Part shown: positions 35,546 through 47,186 of the stretch, in pieces
Numbering within the stretch: position 1 is the first letter of the stretch
How the letters are laid out: every line of letters starts with the position of its first letter
Assembly (NCBI GenBank): GCA_049724395.1
Contig: JAUGWO010000118.1
Location: forward strand, 1-64,000
Source: Spongospora subterranea f. sp. subterranea
Taxonomy: Eukaryota; Endomyxa: Phytomyxea; Phytomyxea; Plasmodiophorida
DNA length: 64,000 nucleotides
Direction: 5' to 3'
The notes under the pieces: model-generated
What the model was told of the DNA's origin: nothing
Seen by the model: the letters and a program-made list of their open reading frames with translations, nothing else
Databases searched by the model: none
Translations under genes and position numbers: made by a program

Positions 35546-36752
35546 TTGCACGGTTTTCATACTGACTCTCCTGATCACTCTTCAGCTACACCAGAAATCC
35601 TTCTGGATCTGCAATCGCCCGCCAGGGGTACTATTTTCTCTAAGGTTAATCAACTTTCCCGAACACTTTTTAAATCTAGTCAGTCAGTTATCAAGCAAAA
35701 CGAACAAGGTTTTGAATCTTCTGCCAATCAGAAGGGATTCACGTTTTTTTCCTCTGCGTTATTTAGCATATCCCGCCGTCATTGATTTAGCAATCGTATC
35801 GCCCAGATTGTCAATAATGAGTCGTTTCCTGATATATAGAGTATTACAGTTTTTGACCAGCCCCAATGTAATCCAAGCTCTAGGTTGGTTCATGGTTTGT
35901 GGCCTAATCTGCCTGTCCCCACTCAATCCTTTTCCAGAAACCTTGTGCATATTCGTCTGTGTAGTCATATATATTCCGGATATGATCAAGAACTACATAA
36001 GTAAACAGCCTAAAGAACTTTCTATCGATACGTTGTCATTACGGTGGGTTTCAGTTCTCATCTCTGCTGCCGATTTGATCGATTCTTAACGGTTGTGCGG
36101 CGACATGTTGCTAGCTGCTGCCTGTTTCTTGACGGACCAAAAATCGTAACTGTTCTCTATGCTCTGAATACGATTACCCTTTTACTACAAGTTCACTATT
36201 TTTATCCTGGTGATTCGTTCATCTCCTCAACTTGGCCTAATTGATAGTTCCCGGCCTCTGTCGCCAACCAGGTCAGGTTCCAACAACTGCTCTTGATCGA
36301 CTCCAACCGAACACATTTCGGATAATATATGGCCCACTTTGATGACAGTACTGATCTGCTCTATAGTCCTCAATCTTCCGTTTTTTCTATATATCGCCGC
36401 TCTTGAAGGTTTACTCGGAAGTGTTTACTCGTTCGCCGAAGCGGCTGCTCTGGCTGGAGCCACGTCTTTCTGGCTTTCGAACGCGATCTATCATTTCTCC
36501 CGATTTCCTCAAATCGCCATGAATTCCAGGTTGCGCAAATGCCACCGTGTTGCTATGATGTGTAGGCCTCTAATGTATGTTGCCCTTTCAATTTATGGAT
36601 TGAGCGCGCTATCCAATGTATTATCGTTCACGAGGCCCAATGCATCTCAAAATCAAGCACTGCTTGAATATTGCCAGCATACTGTGCCACGTTTTCTTGG
36701 CATTATCGGGTCGACCGTTCTGGACATCATCGTTTTTATTTCAAGCTTATGA
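35546..36752 (+). CDS. Putative multi-exon multi-pass membrane protein
   Basis: Three plus-strand frames probably join by short introns: about 35546-35785 (polar, SPARGTIFSKVNQLSRTLF), about 35712-36089 (YRVLQFLTSPNVIQALGWFM, then two hydrophobic helices) and about 36339-36752 (LICSIVLNLPFFLYIAALEG, then SFAEAAALAGATSFWLSNA and further helices, ending STVLDIIVFISSL). At least five membrane segments are visible. The true start is unknown: the first frame lacks an ATG in this reading, and a candidate ATG lies near 35486 before a possible intron. No family recognised. Confidence 0.4.
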
Positions 36753-37174
36753 AACACACTTATTCTCTCTATCCGAATTACACATATACATGCATTTAGA
36801 ATATTACCGATTCAATATTCACGAAACACATCGACATGAGTTCATCTATGAACCTGCTGGGAGCTGCCGACCTTCCACACACGCCATCGTTCAGCCTTGA
36901 ATCCGTTTTGCGCAGCAATTTTTCTGAGGTCGGCTTGAGTTTTCATACGACCTTGCACTTCAGGTGATGAGAATTACCTACTGGTTTCGACACATTCCAG
37001 CAAACAGAGAAACACGCCTTTACAATATGAGAACTGACAGCAACCGGCCAAGACGCCAACCTGAAAATTGTACCCGACTGCCTTGGAAAGTTCAATCGGA
37101 CACAACATATGAATAATTCATGTCTTTGAAGCGATGTTTTGGTTTCTTCTAAATGTAATGGTTTGATTTATTTT
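36753..37174. other. Intergenic
   Basis: 3' flanks of the two facing genes. Nothing else visible. Confidence 0.3.
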
Positions 37175-37807
37175 TTAGCCCCTATCTCTAGTGTATCGAC
37201 TGCAAATTCCTCGACCGTAGTTTTTCAACGGCTCGCTGTCTTCGTCTCTTGGATCGAAAGGTAGATTTCCTCCAATATTGGCACAGGTTGCCGCCTGGCG
37301 TGGTTGCTTTGGCATCGGTGGCGCTCCAGCAGAGACGATTTTCTGCATTTGGCCCTGCTGCTGTTGAAATTCTGTTGCCACCTTCTCATGCATCGTCGAC
37401 ACTTTCGGCAGAATTGGCCTTGGCACGAACTCATCTACTTTCATCTCAATTGCGGGTTCTTCTGTCGCAACGCTGCTGGTTCCGTCTGACGAATCAACGG
37501 TTCGGAGGAGTATGACCCCGTTGTAATACGATGAGATTGGGGCGGTCTGTATTGCATGTGCCAACGATGATGGGGAATTGACCGTCATTCCCGCACATGT
37601 AAACTCATGAATATGTGCCTCATCGGCATCGTTGATCACGTCGAAGATGAAGGAGTATTCGCGGCCACGATTCAGCGCCATCTGACGGTTGACGAACGTG
37701 ACTAAGCTGTCGAAGTCGCGTCGGTCTTGAAGGCGGCATTGTCGTGGGGTCTCGCCCGATTTTGTGATCACGCTGACCACAACATGTGTTAACGGGACCC
37801 AACCCAT
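37175..37807 (-). CDS. Hypothetical protein, 210 aa
   Basis: An uninterrupted ATG frame reads MGWVPLTHVVVSVITKSGET, then RDFDSLVTFVNRQMALNRGR and YSFIFDVINDADEAHIHEFT. The first 110 residues look folded (alternating beta and alpha), while the tail is rich in Gln and Pro (FQQQQGQMQKIVSAGAPPMP). Possible partner-binding protein. I do not recognise the family. A 3' intron cannot be excluded. Confidence 0.5.
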   Translation of the reverse strand: MGWVPLTHVVVSVITKSGETPRQCRLQDRRDFDSLVTFVNRQMALNRGREYSFIFDVINDADEAHIHEFTCAGMTVNSPSSLAHAIQTAPISSYYNGVILLRTVDSSDGTSSVATEEPAIEMKVDEFVPRPILPKVSTMHEKVATEFQQQQGQMQKIVSAGAPPMPKQPRQAATCANIGGNLPFDPRDEDSEPLKNYGRGICSRYTRDRG

Positions 37808-38838
37808 TCAATCAAGCTGTCGCCAACGCAATCGTTATGGCTTGCTAAGATCTGTTCTCTGTACTCTTGCTCGATCTGATAATCACTCTATCAGTCCCTT
37901 CTCGATGTCAAGTGACCTCGCTCGGCACATTCATTCTTGCGCCACATCCATCAATGCAGGCGGCTTTGTAAATGAACCATCGTTTTTCGTTATGGACAAC
38001 CCGATTGACGTTTGCTTTCAACGGCCGAAATTTCAGTCTATCTGACAATCACGAAGTGTGGTTCTAATAATGACAATTATGGCATGGGGCGGCCGCAACG
38101 TACATAACCTGGTTTCGCCTTTGCTCCACAGGCCACCGCATCAAAATCGTCCTGTTTCCATCGATAGCAACTTCCCTTGATAGGTCCGTTTTGAACTGAT
38201 CAGGGATTTTCAACTTGAGGAGGATTTTGCAGGGGCAACAGAGTATTTGGCAGTAGGTTCTGATATCGACCTCAGCAGCCGTTTGGTTTCGAAAATATTG
38301 CTCTGAAGTATAGTGTATGTCAAAGCTGAGTGCCTGGTCACGTTGTCCATCTGGCGTACCGCATTAACTGCAAATTACGGGGCGAACTGGGAGCAACAAA
38401 ATTAAGATTGCCAATCCATTTGACAGACAATAGTACAACCATGTCAGAGAATGTTAAAAACATTTTTGTCACGAGTAACACCTGACACTTGATCCTTTTG
38501 CTATATAAGGATTACGGCAGTACTGCAGCCGGCACGTTGCCAACTCAGCATGACATTCTGAAATACTGTACTACATCCTATCGACTTTCTCCTCACGACA
38601 ATGTTTTCGTCGTACATTCGAAAAATTAGCTAATACATTAATATAATGAATCGATAAGAAAACCGGCTCCTTTTTCACACTCCGCTGCGGAATTCTGGAT
38701 CGGAAGGAGACAGCGTTGAAGACCGACATTTTACCACAAATTGATGTTACGTATTCCAAAGAGTTGATAACATCTGAGTCGCGACCGGATTGGAATCAAC
38801 CCAAAGACTACGCAAGTGTTAGCAACGAAATCAAAATA
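37808..38838. other. Intergenic
   Basis: A plus-strand frame of 93 residues (37764-38045) overlaps the start of the previous gene and is probably a shadow. No repeats or genes recognised. Confidence 0.3.
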
Positions 38839-40234
38839 TTAATGATCGCAATACCAGAACTTAGCAACTTGTTCTGGAGTGAAAATCGCCCTCAATCTGT
38901 CGATGTGTTCATGCTGGGCAACAAGATGGCGATGAATACCCTCCGAAAGTTTCCGGAGACGGGATCCGAGCTGGTGAGCTGTCCAATATAAGTCTTGAAA
39001 AGGTTTATGATATCTTTGTAACACTTGGTATTGTTCAGGTGACAGTTGCGCCTAGAAATGACAAAGTTGAACGACAAACAGAGAACAAAGTCAAAAGATC
39101 ATAAGACCTGGAGCAACAATGCATCATTTGGGAACTGTAGTTGCGATCCTGGTGCTGTTATGCTTAAAGCCCATTCAATCACCTTATCTTGCGGCGACGG
39201 CTGAAGGTTTTTGGATGCCCTGTCAATATAAAATTCAGCAGAATTTTGTCGATTTCGTGAATTGCGAATAAATTCCTGTAAATTGGAAAGATTAATCACA
39301 TTGCGGAAATTGAAAAACCGATATAAGTACCTCCAGCAAATTGCTCAGTTCATCAGCCGGCACAGGATTCTGTTTCAACAATTCGGCCATTCGAGATTTG
39401 ATCGCGTTCTGATCAGACCTAGATACCTCATCAGCACATCAGGCCGAACCTTATGATCATATACAATTTGCATACGCGAGTTTTGACAAAATCTGCTTCG
39501 GATCGCAAGAGGACTGCAATTCCGCAAGGCGCGCCGTCAACCTAGAAAGGTCGGCTTCTAAACTCAAAATGAATTCCTAAAAAAAAAACATCGATCAGAA
39601 TAATATGCATTGATGAATTAACCATAATTTCCACCTTCTTTCTTCGACGACACAATCGAGCAGATTCGGCTTTCTTCGCGAGCTTTTGCGATTCGGACTC
39701 AGTTGAATTCAAAGAGACCAATGAAACTGGCGCAGTTTGAATGCGACGCAGACCAGATTGCTGAACACAGTATAAGAACAGGCTCCTTCAAAATTGAGTG
39801 TTGAGTACGTCTTTGGACATAGGGAAAGTATTCGGCCCAATCAAGGGCAGTATCAATATGGCAGGAGTTGGCTGCGGTAGCAAGGATGATTGATCGATCG
39901 GCGATAGGCCTAAGATCAACATGTGAGAAAAACAGGCCATACAAGCAGTCAGGTGGAGGATCTAACCCGGCCTCTGCGATGAAGATGTGAAATTCTCCAC
40001 CATGCTCATTCCGGGCAGGTCCTGGTGCATATAATGCTGCTGATGTTGGTGCAGCTCCTGGTCGAAATCGCGCTGGATACCGAACGTGTAGCGATCCATT
40101 TGCTGCGATTGATGCGCTAGCCTTGGAATGGGCGACGATACAAACATGCTACTTAGATCTATCGGGCATGTTTGGACGCGCCGGATGCAGGATGATTGAT
40201 CACGAGGCGCTGATAAAATGTAAACAAAGAGCAT
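38839..40234 (-). CDS. bZIP transcription factor
   Basis: The minus strand shows spliced exons. The N-terminal exon (from 40234, or the inner ATG at 40147) is Gln/His-rich (QELHQHQQHYMHQ). A middle exon contains KLAKKAESARLCRRRKK, then a 3' splice after a long T run, then EFILSLEADLSRLTARLAEL. This is a bZIP basic region and the start of the leucine zipper. Later exons give SRMAELLKQNPVPADELSNL, EFIRNSRNRQNSAEFYIDRA and YHKPFQDLYWTAHQLGSRLR, ending LRAIFTPEQVAKFWY. That tail motif (L-TPEQ-AKF) recurs in several protist and plant bZIP proteins. The basic region has Lys where the invariant Asn is usual (AKKAESAR versus NRxSAR), which may change its DNA target. Confidence 0.7.
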
Positions 40235-40594
40235 ATCGAATTCAACCAGAAAAAATATCTACCAAAACCGTTTGAGTCATGAGAATGTGAATCATGGGTT
40301 CGCATTGGCGACATGCCGTCGACGTTGGTCAAAAAATTCCCACTGCGTTAGTGTTAAAATCCGGGAAGACGTAAACCTGAACATTACTCTTCAGCGAGAA
40401 GCAGATCCAGACGCGGATGTCCCAAATCATCGACTTCCAAGGACATGTCGGAGAGTTTACTCGAATAACGTTCTTCCCGGTCAGTCATAACCTCAGGGTA
40501 GCGTCCCGGGCTGCTTTACCAAAGAGAAGAAACCCTCAGCGGATAAGGTTTCAGGAATGAAGATTGTCGTCCTTATTTTCCTATAAATCTCGCT

Positions 40595-40765
40595 CCCTCT
40601 ACGGTTGTGAACTGCTCCGTAACCCCAATTTTTGCGCGACTGAACTCTGCCCGTTGCCCCAGTGTGTACCCTCACTGTACCCTCTACGGTTTTGAACTAC
40701 AGTACCCCCCTTCGTAACCCAAATTTTTGCGCGACTGAACCGCCCGTTTGTGTACACAAGGTGCA
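40595..40765. repeat. Tandem pair of about 85-bp repeats
   Basis: Two degenerate copies share ccctctacggtt, gtaaccc and aatttttgcgcgactgaac in the same order (first from about 40595, second from about 40680). Non-coding. Confidence 0.65.
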
Positions 40766-40904
40766 TGTCGCGAATTCGCATTCCTATTCTCGGCCAGCCG
40801 GGGTTGACACTGTGTGGTCCGGCCGATCAGGACTGTCGGTCTCGGGCCGAGAATTCATGATTGCTCGATAGTTTGCGAACGCTGCAAAGCATTTGATTCA
40901 CATC

Positions 40905-41201
40905 ATGCTTAACGTGACCCCGTTCGTAATTAGCAGCCAGCTTGGGAGTAAACGTCCCCCGAAAACTGAAGAAAACCTGATTTCGGCAAATTTTGAAGAG
41001 GCGGTAGACGTGATCACACAGAGAGTTGAGCGTCGGATTAGCCATCGTTTTTCTGAAGCTTCTAAACAAGATCAACACATGCTTGCTGTCAAAATCTCGA
41101 AACAACTGTTGGGAATTTGGCTAACAAAGAAGGAGAACAGGTTGCCGAAACATGATATCGACTATTACTCGCAAGAAATTGCAATCTCTTGCGGGTTCTG
41201 A
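40905..41201 (+). CDS. Hypothetical protein, 98 aa
   Basis: An ATG frame MLNVTPFVISSQLGSKRPPK, then ANFEEAVDVITQRVERRISH and QLLGIWLTKKENRLPKHDID, is predicted mainly helical. No family recognised and no flanking splice signals checked. It could be the N-terminal exon of a longer gene. Confidence 0.3.
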   Translation: MLNVTPFVISSQLGSKRPPKTEENLISANFEEAVDVITQRVERRISHRFSEASKQDQHMLAVKISKQLLGIWLTKKENRLPKHDIDYYSQEIAISCGF

Positions 41202-42193
41202 ATCGGTTTCCATCTTTGTATATACATCCAGTCCAGTCGAAAAATGAGTTATGATAAACCGATCATACTCTTGTTTTGAAATACAATGTGCTCGATAACC
41301 TATTGGCATTCCTGAGGGCTTTCTGAAGGATGTGCATAGTCTCGACAACGAACTAAACGGGCTATGGCTATAGGGACTCGGACAAGAACCCGCATCTCTC
41401 AGAGAAGCCATAACTAAGGGTTGGCTATAATCGAGGCCTCGGGCTGCCAACACCTCAGAGCAAAAGGGTCAGCCCGAGCCTACATCGACCCATCGCTTAC
41501 GTGGATGGCCCAGAGCACGCAATTTTGAGAGCAGTAGACATGAATCTTGAAAATTCCTTGTCATCGCCAACTCATTGTATTAAGAAACGGATTTTGTGCT
41601 CTAACATCATTCCAGGTCCGAATTGTCAAGATTGACTCTGAAATCTCGGTTTCATTTTACAGACAATACTGAAAACGAATTATATTTTATACTTTCGCCT
41701 TCGAAAAATCTTTGTCATTTAGTTATATTAGGAGGGGTGACATCACATTATGCAGAACCGGACCATGTTCGTGCACCAGATGGCGGTGGGCAGAGGCCGC
41801 GCAGCCATGTTGGGACATGGATCCGGCTCGTATGATCCAGATAGCGGTTGTCTGGATCCTGGGTTCGAGTTAGCAGGAAATCTACCTGACGACACATACT
41901 TTCTGTACAAAACTAAATACAGTACTCTTTATGGGCCGGCATCATTACGACAATCTGGAATCATAGAATTCTAGTAAATCTGTTTATTCCAGCCAATCCA
42001 TCAGCATCGGTATTCCATACTATAATTGGTCCAGATATCGAAGTCCTGAGCAGAAACGTTTAAAAACGTTGTCTCGGATTAAACCAAATCCTACGTGTCT
42101 GCTGGGAAAATAGAGAATGTGTCGCCAATAACTGATCAACGTATCTTAATAGCATGGATACGCACACATCTTTTGTTATTTTGATAAAATCTG
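41202..42193. other. Intergenic before the copia element
   Basis: Short unrecognised frames only. No repeat structure noticed. Confidence 0.3.
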
Positions 42194-42366
42194 CTGGAAG
42201 AATTGATCGTGTTAATCTAAATTTACCGAATCCTTTTTTGAAGATGCTCAGAGCAAGCCAATAGAACCCGGAGCTCTTGAATATGCGCCCTCTGGTGATT
42301 GCGTTTGTACTGTGCTCACGCCGTCCAATGTTTGTCGAATGTTCATATTTCAGGTTCTCTTAATCG

Positions 42367-45300
42367 TGAGCAACACCGTTCCCTTCAAGGTCGCTGGTAC
42401 GGATGATGGTTCGCCCGTCGATAAGCACGAAAAATCCATCCTGTGAGCAAATGAAGTCGAAGGATAGCGAAGCACAATCGATTCTGATTCTGTCCGCCCT
42501 GCCTCCATCTGCGGTCACAGCACTCGGCCTGACCACCAAGAAGACTGTCCACGAATGTTGGAAGGTCCTTTTCGACGCATTACACCCGTCGACAATGGCG
42601 ACGATCTCTCGTGACCTGGTCCAAGCTTGACAGGAGGACGGAGAGGCAGTCGGCGAGTACGTCTTCGGGGTGAATCAAGCTGCTGACGGCACTGCGAGCA
42701 ATAGCACCACCCAGCATCATCGCTGTTGGAGACCATCTCTTTGCAATCATTATTCTTAATGGCTTGTGAAGCATTTTGCGTCCCCGCCAAAATGTGAACG
42801 TCGTTTGCCGGACGAGTCGTCGTCACCGCGGCACCGGCCTCGAGACGATTTACGTCTTATTTGGCCGAGTTCAGCCCAGATGATGGCAGCACTTCCATCA
42901 ATAACAGGAGTGCTTGAGATTGTGCGGGTTTCGATCTCAATTGCCAAAGCCGTTATCTCATCGCTAGAAGGAGGGTCTTTAACTGATCGGGAAAGAACGG
43001 CAGATATTGAAGATGAAACGTGCGGATTGAAGCCATTGAGATCGGCAGATATTGAAGATGAAACGTGCGGATTGAAGCCATTGAGATCGAAACCCGCACA
43101 ATCTCAAGCACTCCTGATGGAAGTGCTGCCATCATCCTGGCCATGCGGGCTGAACTCGACCAAATAAGACGTAAATCGTCTCGAGGCCGGTGCCGCGGTG
43201 ACGACTCGTCCGGCAAACGACATTCACATTTTGGCGGGGACGCAAAATGCTTCACCAAGCACCCCGAGCTGTATATATTGAATACAAGAATGCCAACGTG
43301 GCTTCCTTTTATGAGAAGGTATCCAGTCTTGATAGCGTTTCGGTTCCATCGTTTTTGGCGACTCCGGTTGGGATCATCGACCGAGATTATCGCCGATACT
43401 GGGGCGGGACGCCACATGTTCCTCAATAAGGGCTCATTCGTTTTGTATATCGAACAAGTTGGTCCCTGATCAAAATGGCAAAAGATGGCAAATAATAATG
43501 TAATATCATCAACTGGGACAGGAACAAGCACTTTCACAATCAATGGCAAGCTGTTTCAAACCACCAATGCCCTACATGTACCGGGACAAAGCAAGAACCT
43601 GTTCTCGGTTGGCCAGTCCACTGCCACAGGCATCAAATATCTGTTTGATGGAAAGGAGATGATAATATACGCTGCTACAGGTTTCCAACGACCGACTTGG
43701 AACATCCTTGCGACAGTGCCCAAACATCACGATAATATATATCGTATGAACTGCAGCATTTCCGATCCCTCCAAGATACCTGTTTCTACTGGAACAACGC
43801 CCTTGGACTCGCCATTGCAGCATCATGAATCGGTGACATCACATGCGAAGCACTGGCCCAAGACAATTCCCGCATCATTCGCGAGGCAAAACGACCCTGT
43901 TACGGAGACGCTTCTTCATGAAAAAGACTTGGTCATCTCCATCTACCCGATGCTCGTCGCCTGATTCATTAATCGGCAAAAGGACCCCGATGCCTGCCAA
44001 ATTCTAGAATGCAAGAGCAACGCGAGGCGAAAATGAAGCGAGAACCATTTCCCTCAAGCGATAGAATCACGAGCCGGCCAGGAGAATTGGTATTCAGCGA
44101 TCTTAAAGGCCCATTCTCATGTCCTGGCTTGCCAAATCGCTACAAGTATTTCGCAACATTCATAGATCATCACACGAGGTTTTCTAAAGTTTACTTGACC
44201 CAAAGAAAATCTGAATGGCTCACCGTTTATAAAATGTACGAGGGCTGGATGGCAACGTCACATGAGTGCAATATCATCCATCGAATCGATACAGACGGAT
44301 AATGCAGGTGAAATGACCTCAGAGTCGTATCTCGCTGGGAAAGGTACCCACCATCGCACGACTGTGCCATATGATTCCGAATCGAATGGTCTGCCGGAGC
44401 GATTCAACCGATCAATAATGGAAATTGCTGAGTCTATGCGATTTCGTGCTGGGCTGCCTAAACAATTTGGTCATTCTGTGTGATTCACGCGACGTATCTA
44501 CTTAACCGTCGACCGCATTCAGCACTCCCAGTAAGGATGACGCCATTTTGAAGCTTGGTACTCTCGAAAACCACATCTGGGCTCACTTCGCGTTTTCGGC
44601 TGTGATGCGTGGATGTTATTGCCGCCAGCAACTAGATCAGCGCAAGATCCACATGCACATCGGGTTGTATTCATCGGTCATTGTCCAAACAAGCGAGCAT
44701 TTCGCCTCTGGGATCCGGTAGGACAACGAATTTGTCTAGCAAAACTGTCATTTTCAACGAAGAATCATTTACCTTTATGGCAAAGTATGACGTGATAGAG
44801 GCCACCAAACCAGACTAGATTGACTGGAATGATGAACTTACCTCGAGTCCGATGTTCAAGCACCGGACCATCACCGTCGAATGTCTTTTGTCGACAAAGT
44901 TATGTTGCCCCAACCGCTTGCGCCTAATGAAATTGACCTGAACATTGTACTTAATGGTGGTTTAGCTGACGCTCATGACTACCGTGAAATGCCTCGTCGA
45001 TCATCCCGTGTTAGAGCGCAACCTGCAAGATACGCCGATGAGCAAGCGGAAAGACATTTCGCCCTCAATGCAGGCGCCGCAACGGTGGCAAGGGACAACT
45101 CGACACATATCGTGTCCAATGAGGACACTATCGAACAACATCAACAGTTATATGCTCAAGAATGGTGGTTAACTCCAACAGTTGCACATCAGACAGCTCT
45201 ACATTGGGCACCCGTAGTCGACGCATGGCGAACACAGCCCAATATACCAATTCAGCCCAGGACAGCAGGGCATCGTCGATCAAATCGATTTCGTGTGGAA

Positions 45301-46995
45301 CAAGAGCAGCAAGCTAATTCTGCCCGCATTTTTCAGCACCGTAATGGCGGAGATGTGTTGATCGTCGCTGCTGGAGCCACGTTGATTATTCCACCAAATT
45401 ATCCGAGCAAGATTCCTCGGCCACAGTTGGCTGGAGTCAAAGCTATCGACGTTCCTATACCAAAGAATATGGCTGAGGCGATGTCAGGACCTTATGGTGG
45501 CCATTGGTACGATGCAGCGGTGAAACAGATGCTGACTTTGGAGGCAGCGAATACGTTTGGCCCTCTCGTTTGCCCTTCCACAGGGTCATATTGCAACAGG
45601 AGCGACTTGGGTATATGTCGTTAAACCGGACATGAGTAGCGACGGTTCTATCCGCAAATTCACGGCGCGCTTGTGTGCTCAGGGATTCTCAATGAGACCA
45701 GGCAATGACTACAGCGAGACGTTCGCCCCCACTGCTTGTCCAACAACCATGCTCATTATACTGGCACTCGCCGCTCAATACGGTCTGTTAACTCGTCAGG
45801 TTGATTTTGTGGCAGCATACTTGAAAAGGAATTATGGAGCATGAAGTGTATATGCGGTCAACCGCCCGGTTTCACTGATCCTGGTAATCCTACAGCAGTC
45901 AAAGGCTTATCAAGGCCATATATGGCACAAAACAAGGTGCTGAGCGATGGCATGCCACTCTAGTTTCCTTTCTGATGGACGAAATCGGATTCAAACAAAC
46001 TGTTGCCGATCCATGCGTTTTCACACTCTTAGGTCTCCACACAGACGATTGTTTATTAGCATAGAACGACCAGGTATGGGCAAATGGTATTGTTAACCGC
46101 ATGTACGTCAAATTCCCGCTGGCTGATTAAGGCGCGCCATCCCGATCGCTTGACATCCGAATTCAGCGCGAAGGAAAGACAGGATCCATCTCGATAGACC
46201 AGGCTGAGTTTATTTCCGAGCTTCTCGTCCGATACAGCATGCAAGACTGTAATCCTGTGTCGACACCTCACCAACCGGGCGTGTATTTCTCAAAGCGCAT
46301 GTGCCCGCAAACGCATGCTGAGCGTGCTGACATGATCACAGTTCCTTATTTGGGACTTCTTGGATCTTTTCAATGGTTGGCTCATCGTTGCCGACCCAAC
46401 ATAGCATATATTGTCAATGTTTAATCGGAATACGCGGCTGACCCTGCGCATCGTCGCATTCTTGAAAGGATGTCCAGCTCGAGGTATCAAATTCCAGACG
46501 TCAGTCGATAACGATCCGATTGCTTTTAGTGATGCGGATTGGGCAGGAGATCCCGACACGAGGAGATCGCGCATTGTGTTGGTTGTTATGATTATGGCAG
46601 GCTGAGCCATTTTTTGGTGATAAAAGCGCCAGGATCTCGGAATCAATCCAGGTATGGTTATCCTCGACTCACTCCGAAATCAAGGCACTGTGTGCATCTG
46701 CACCGCATCGCTGTTTGGGTACGATTACTTCCCGATGAGATTGGACATAGCCCATAGGGACCGATAAACGTTTTTGAAGACAACCGGGGTGCAAGGGCGT
46801 GGTCTGGATATCGCCGAATGGAACAACGCACTAAAGACATTGAAGCGCAATTTCACTTCACTCGTGAAGCAGTGGCAGGTGGAATTATTCAGATTGAAGT
46901 GTGTCCCACAGCAGCCATGGCATCTGATTTTCTGACTAAGCCCTGTGCCCGCTCGTCATTTGAGGCAAATCTTCAACGTCTTGGAATAACCAACT
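42367..46995 (+). pseudogene. copia gag-pol polyprotein, many stops and frameshifts
   Basis: Pieces in order: a gag start (NTVPFKVAGTDDGSPVDKHE, then CWKVLFDALHPSTMATISRD); the protease motif IIADTGAGRHMF near 43.4 kb; gag-pre-integrase (LHVPGQSKNLFSVGQ); the integrase core with FSDLKGPF, IQTDNAGEMTSESYLAG and NGLPERFNRSIMEIAE near 44.1-44.5 kb; reverse transcriptase (ATGATWVYVVKPDMSSDGSI, RKFTARLCAQGFSMRPGNDY, SETFAPTA, then VDFVAAYL) near 45.6-45.8 kb; and RNase H (FSDADWAGDPDTRRS) near 46.5 kb. At least six frame changes separate these, so the element cannot make a working polyprotein. Copia order (integrase before reverse transcriptase) is clear. Confidence 0.85.
42767..43254. repeat. 174-bp inverted duplication inside copia gag
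   Basis: 42767-42940 and 43081-43254 are near-perfect reverse complements (tgaagcattttgcgtccccg against its complement at the right end). The spacer contains a 45-bp direct tandem pair (gcagatattgaagatgaaac and following, at 43000-43044 and 43045-43089). The arms read the same protein frame in opposite directions, so one arm is a copied and flipped piece of the gag coding sequence. Confidence 0.85.
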
Positions 46996-47186
46996 GAGGA
47001 GTTTCCATTGACGGGGGGTGTTAATTGAGACTCCAATGTAAACCATAGCCCTAAATGTCGTGTCCCGGAATCCGAATAAATCTCTTCTCTCTCTTGTCTG
47101 TTATCACACGGGTTCTATTGGCTTGCTCTGAGCATCTTCAAGAAAGGATTCGATATATTTAGATTATAACACGATCAATTCTTCCT

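Larger units (their letters stand above)
42194..47186 (+). mobile_element. Decayed Ty1/copia retrotransposon with inverted flanks
   Basis: A copia-type coding order (gag, protease, integrase, reverse transcriptase, RNase H) spans about 42.4-47.0 kb. A purine tract (gacggggggtg) at about 47010 precedes a possible 3' LTR that begins tgttaattgag. A matching 5' LTR is not found. Instead, 42194-42270 and 47109-47186 are complementary over about 77 bp (cgggttctattggcttgctc on the right, its reverse complement on the left). Inverted outer flanks are abnormal for an LTR element and point to rearrangement or to insertion between pre-existing inverted copies. Confidence 0.7.

Noticed and set aside
37764-38045. 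Plus-strand 93-residue frame
   Set aside because: Overlaps the start of the better supported minus-strand gene and has no recognised motif.
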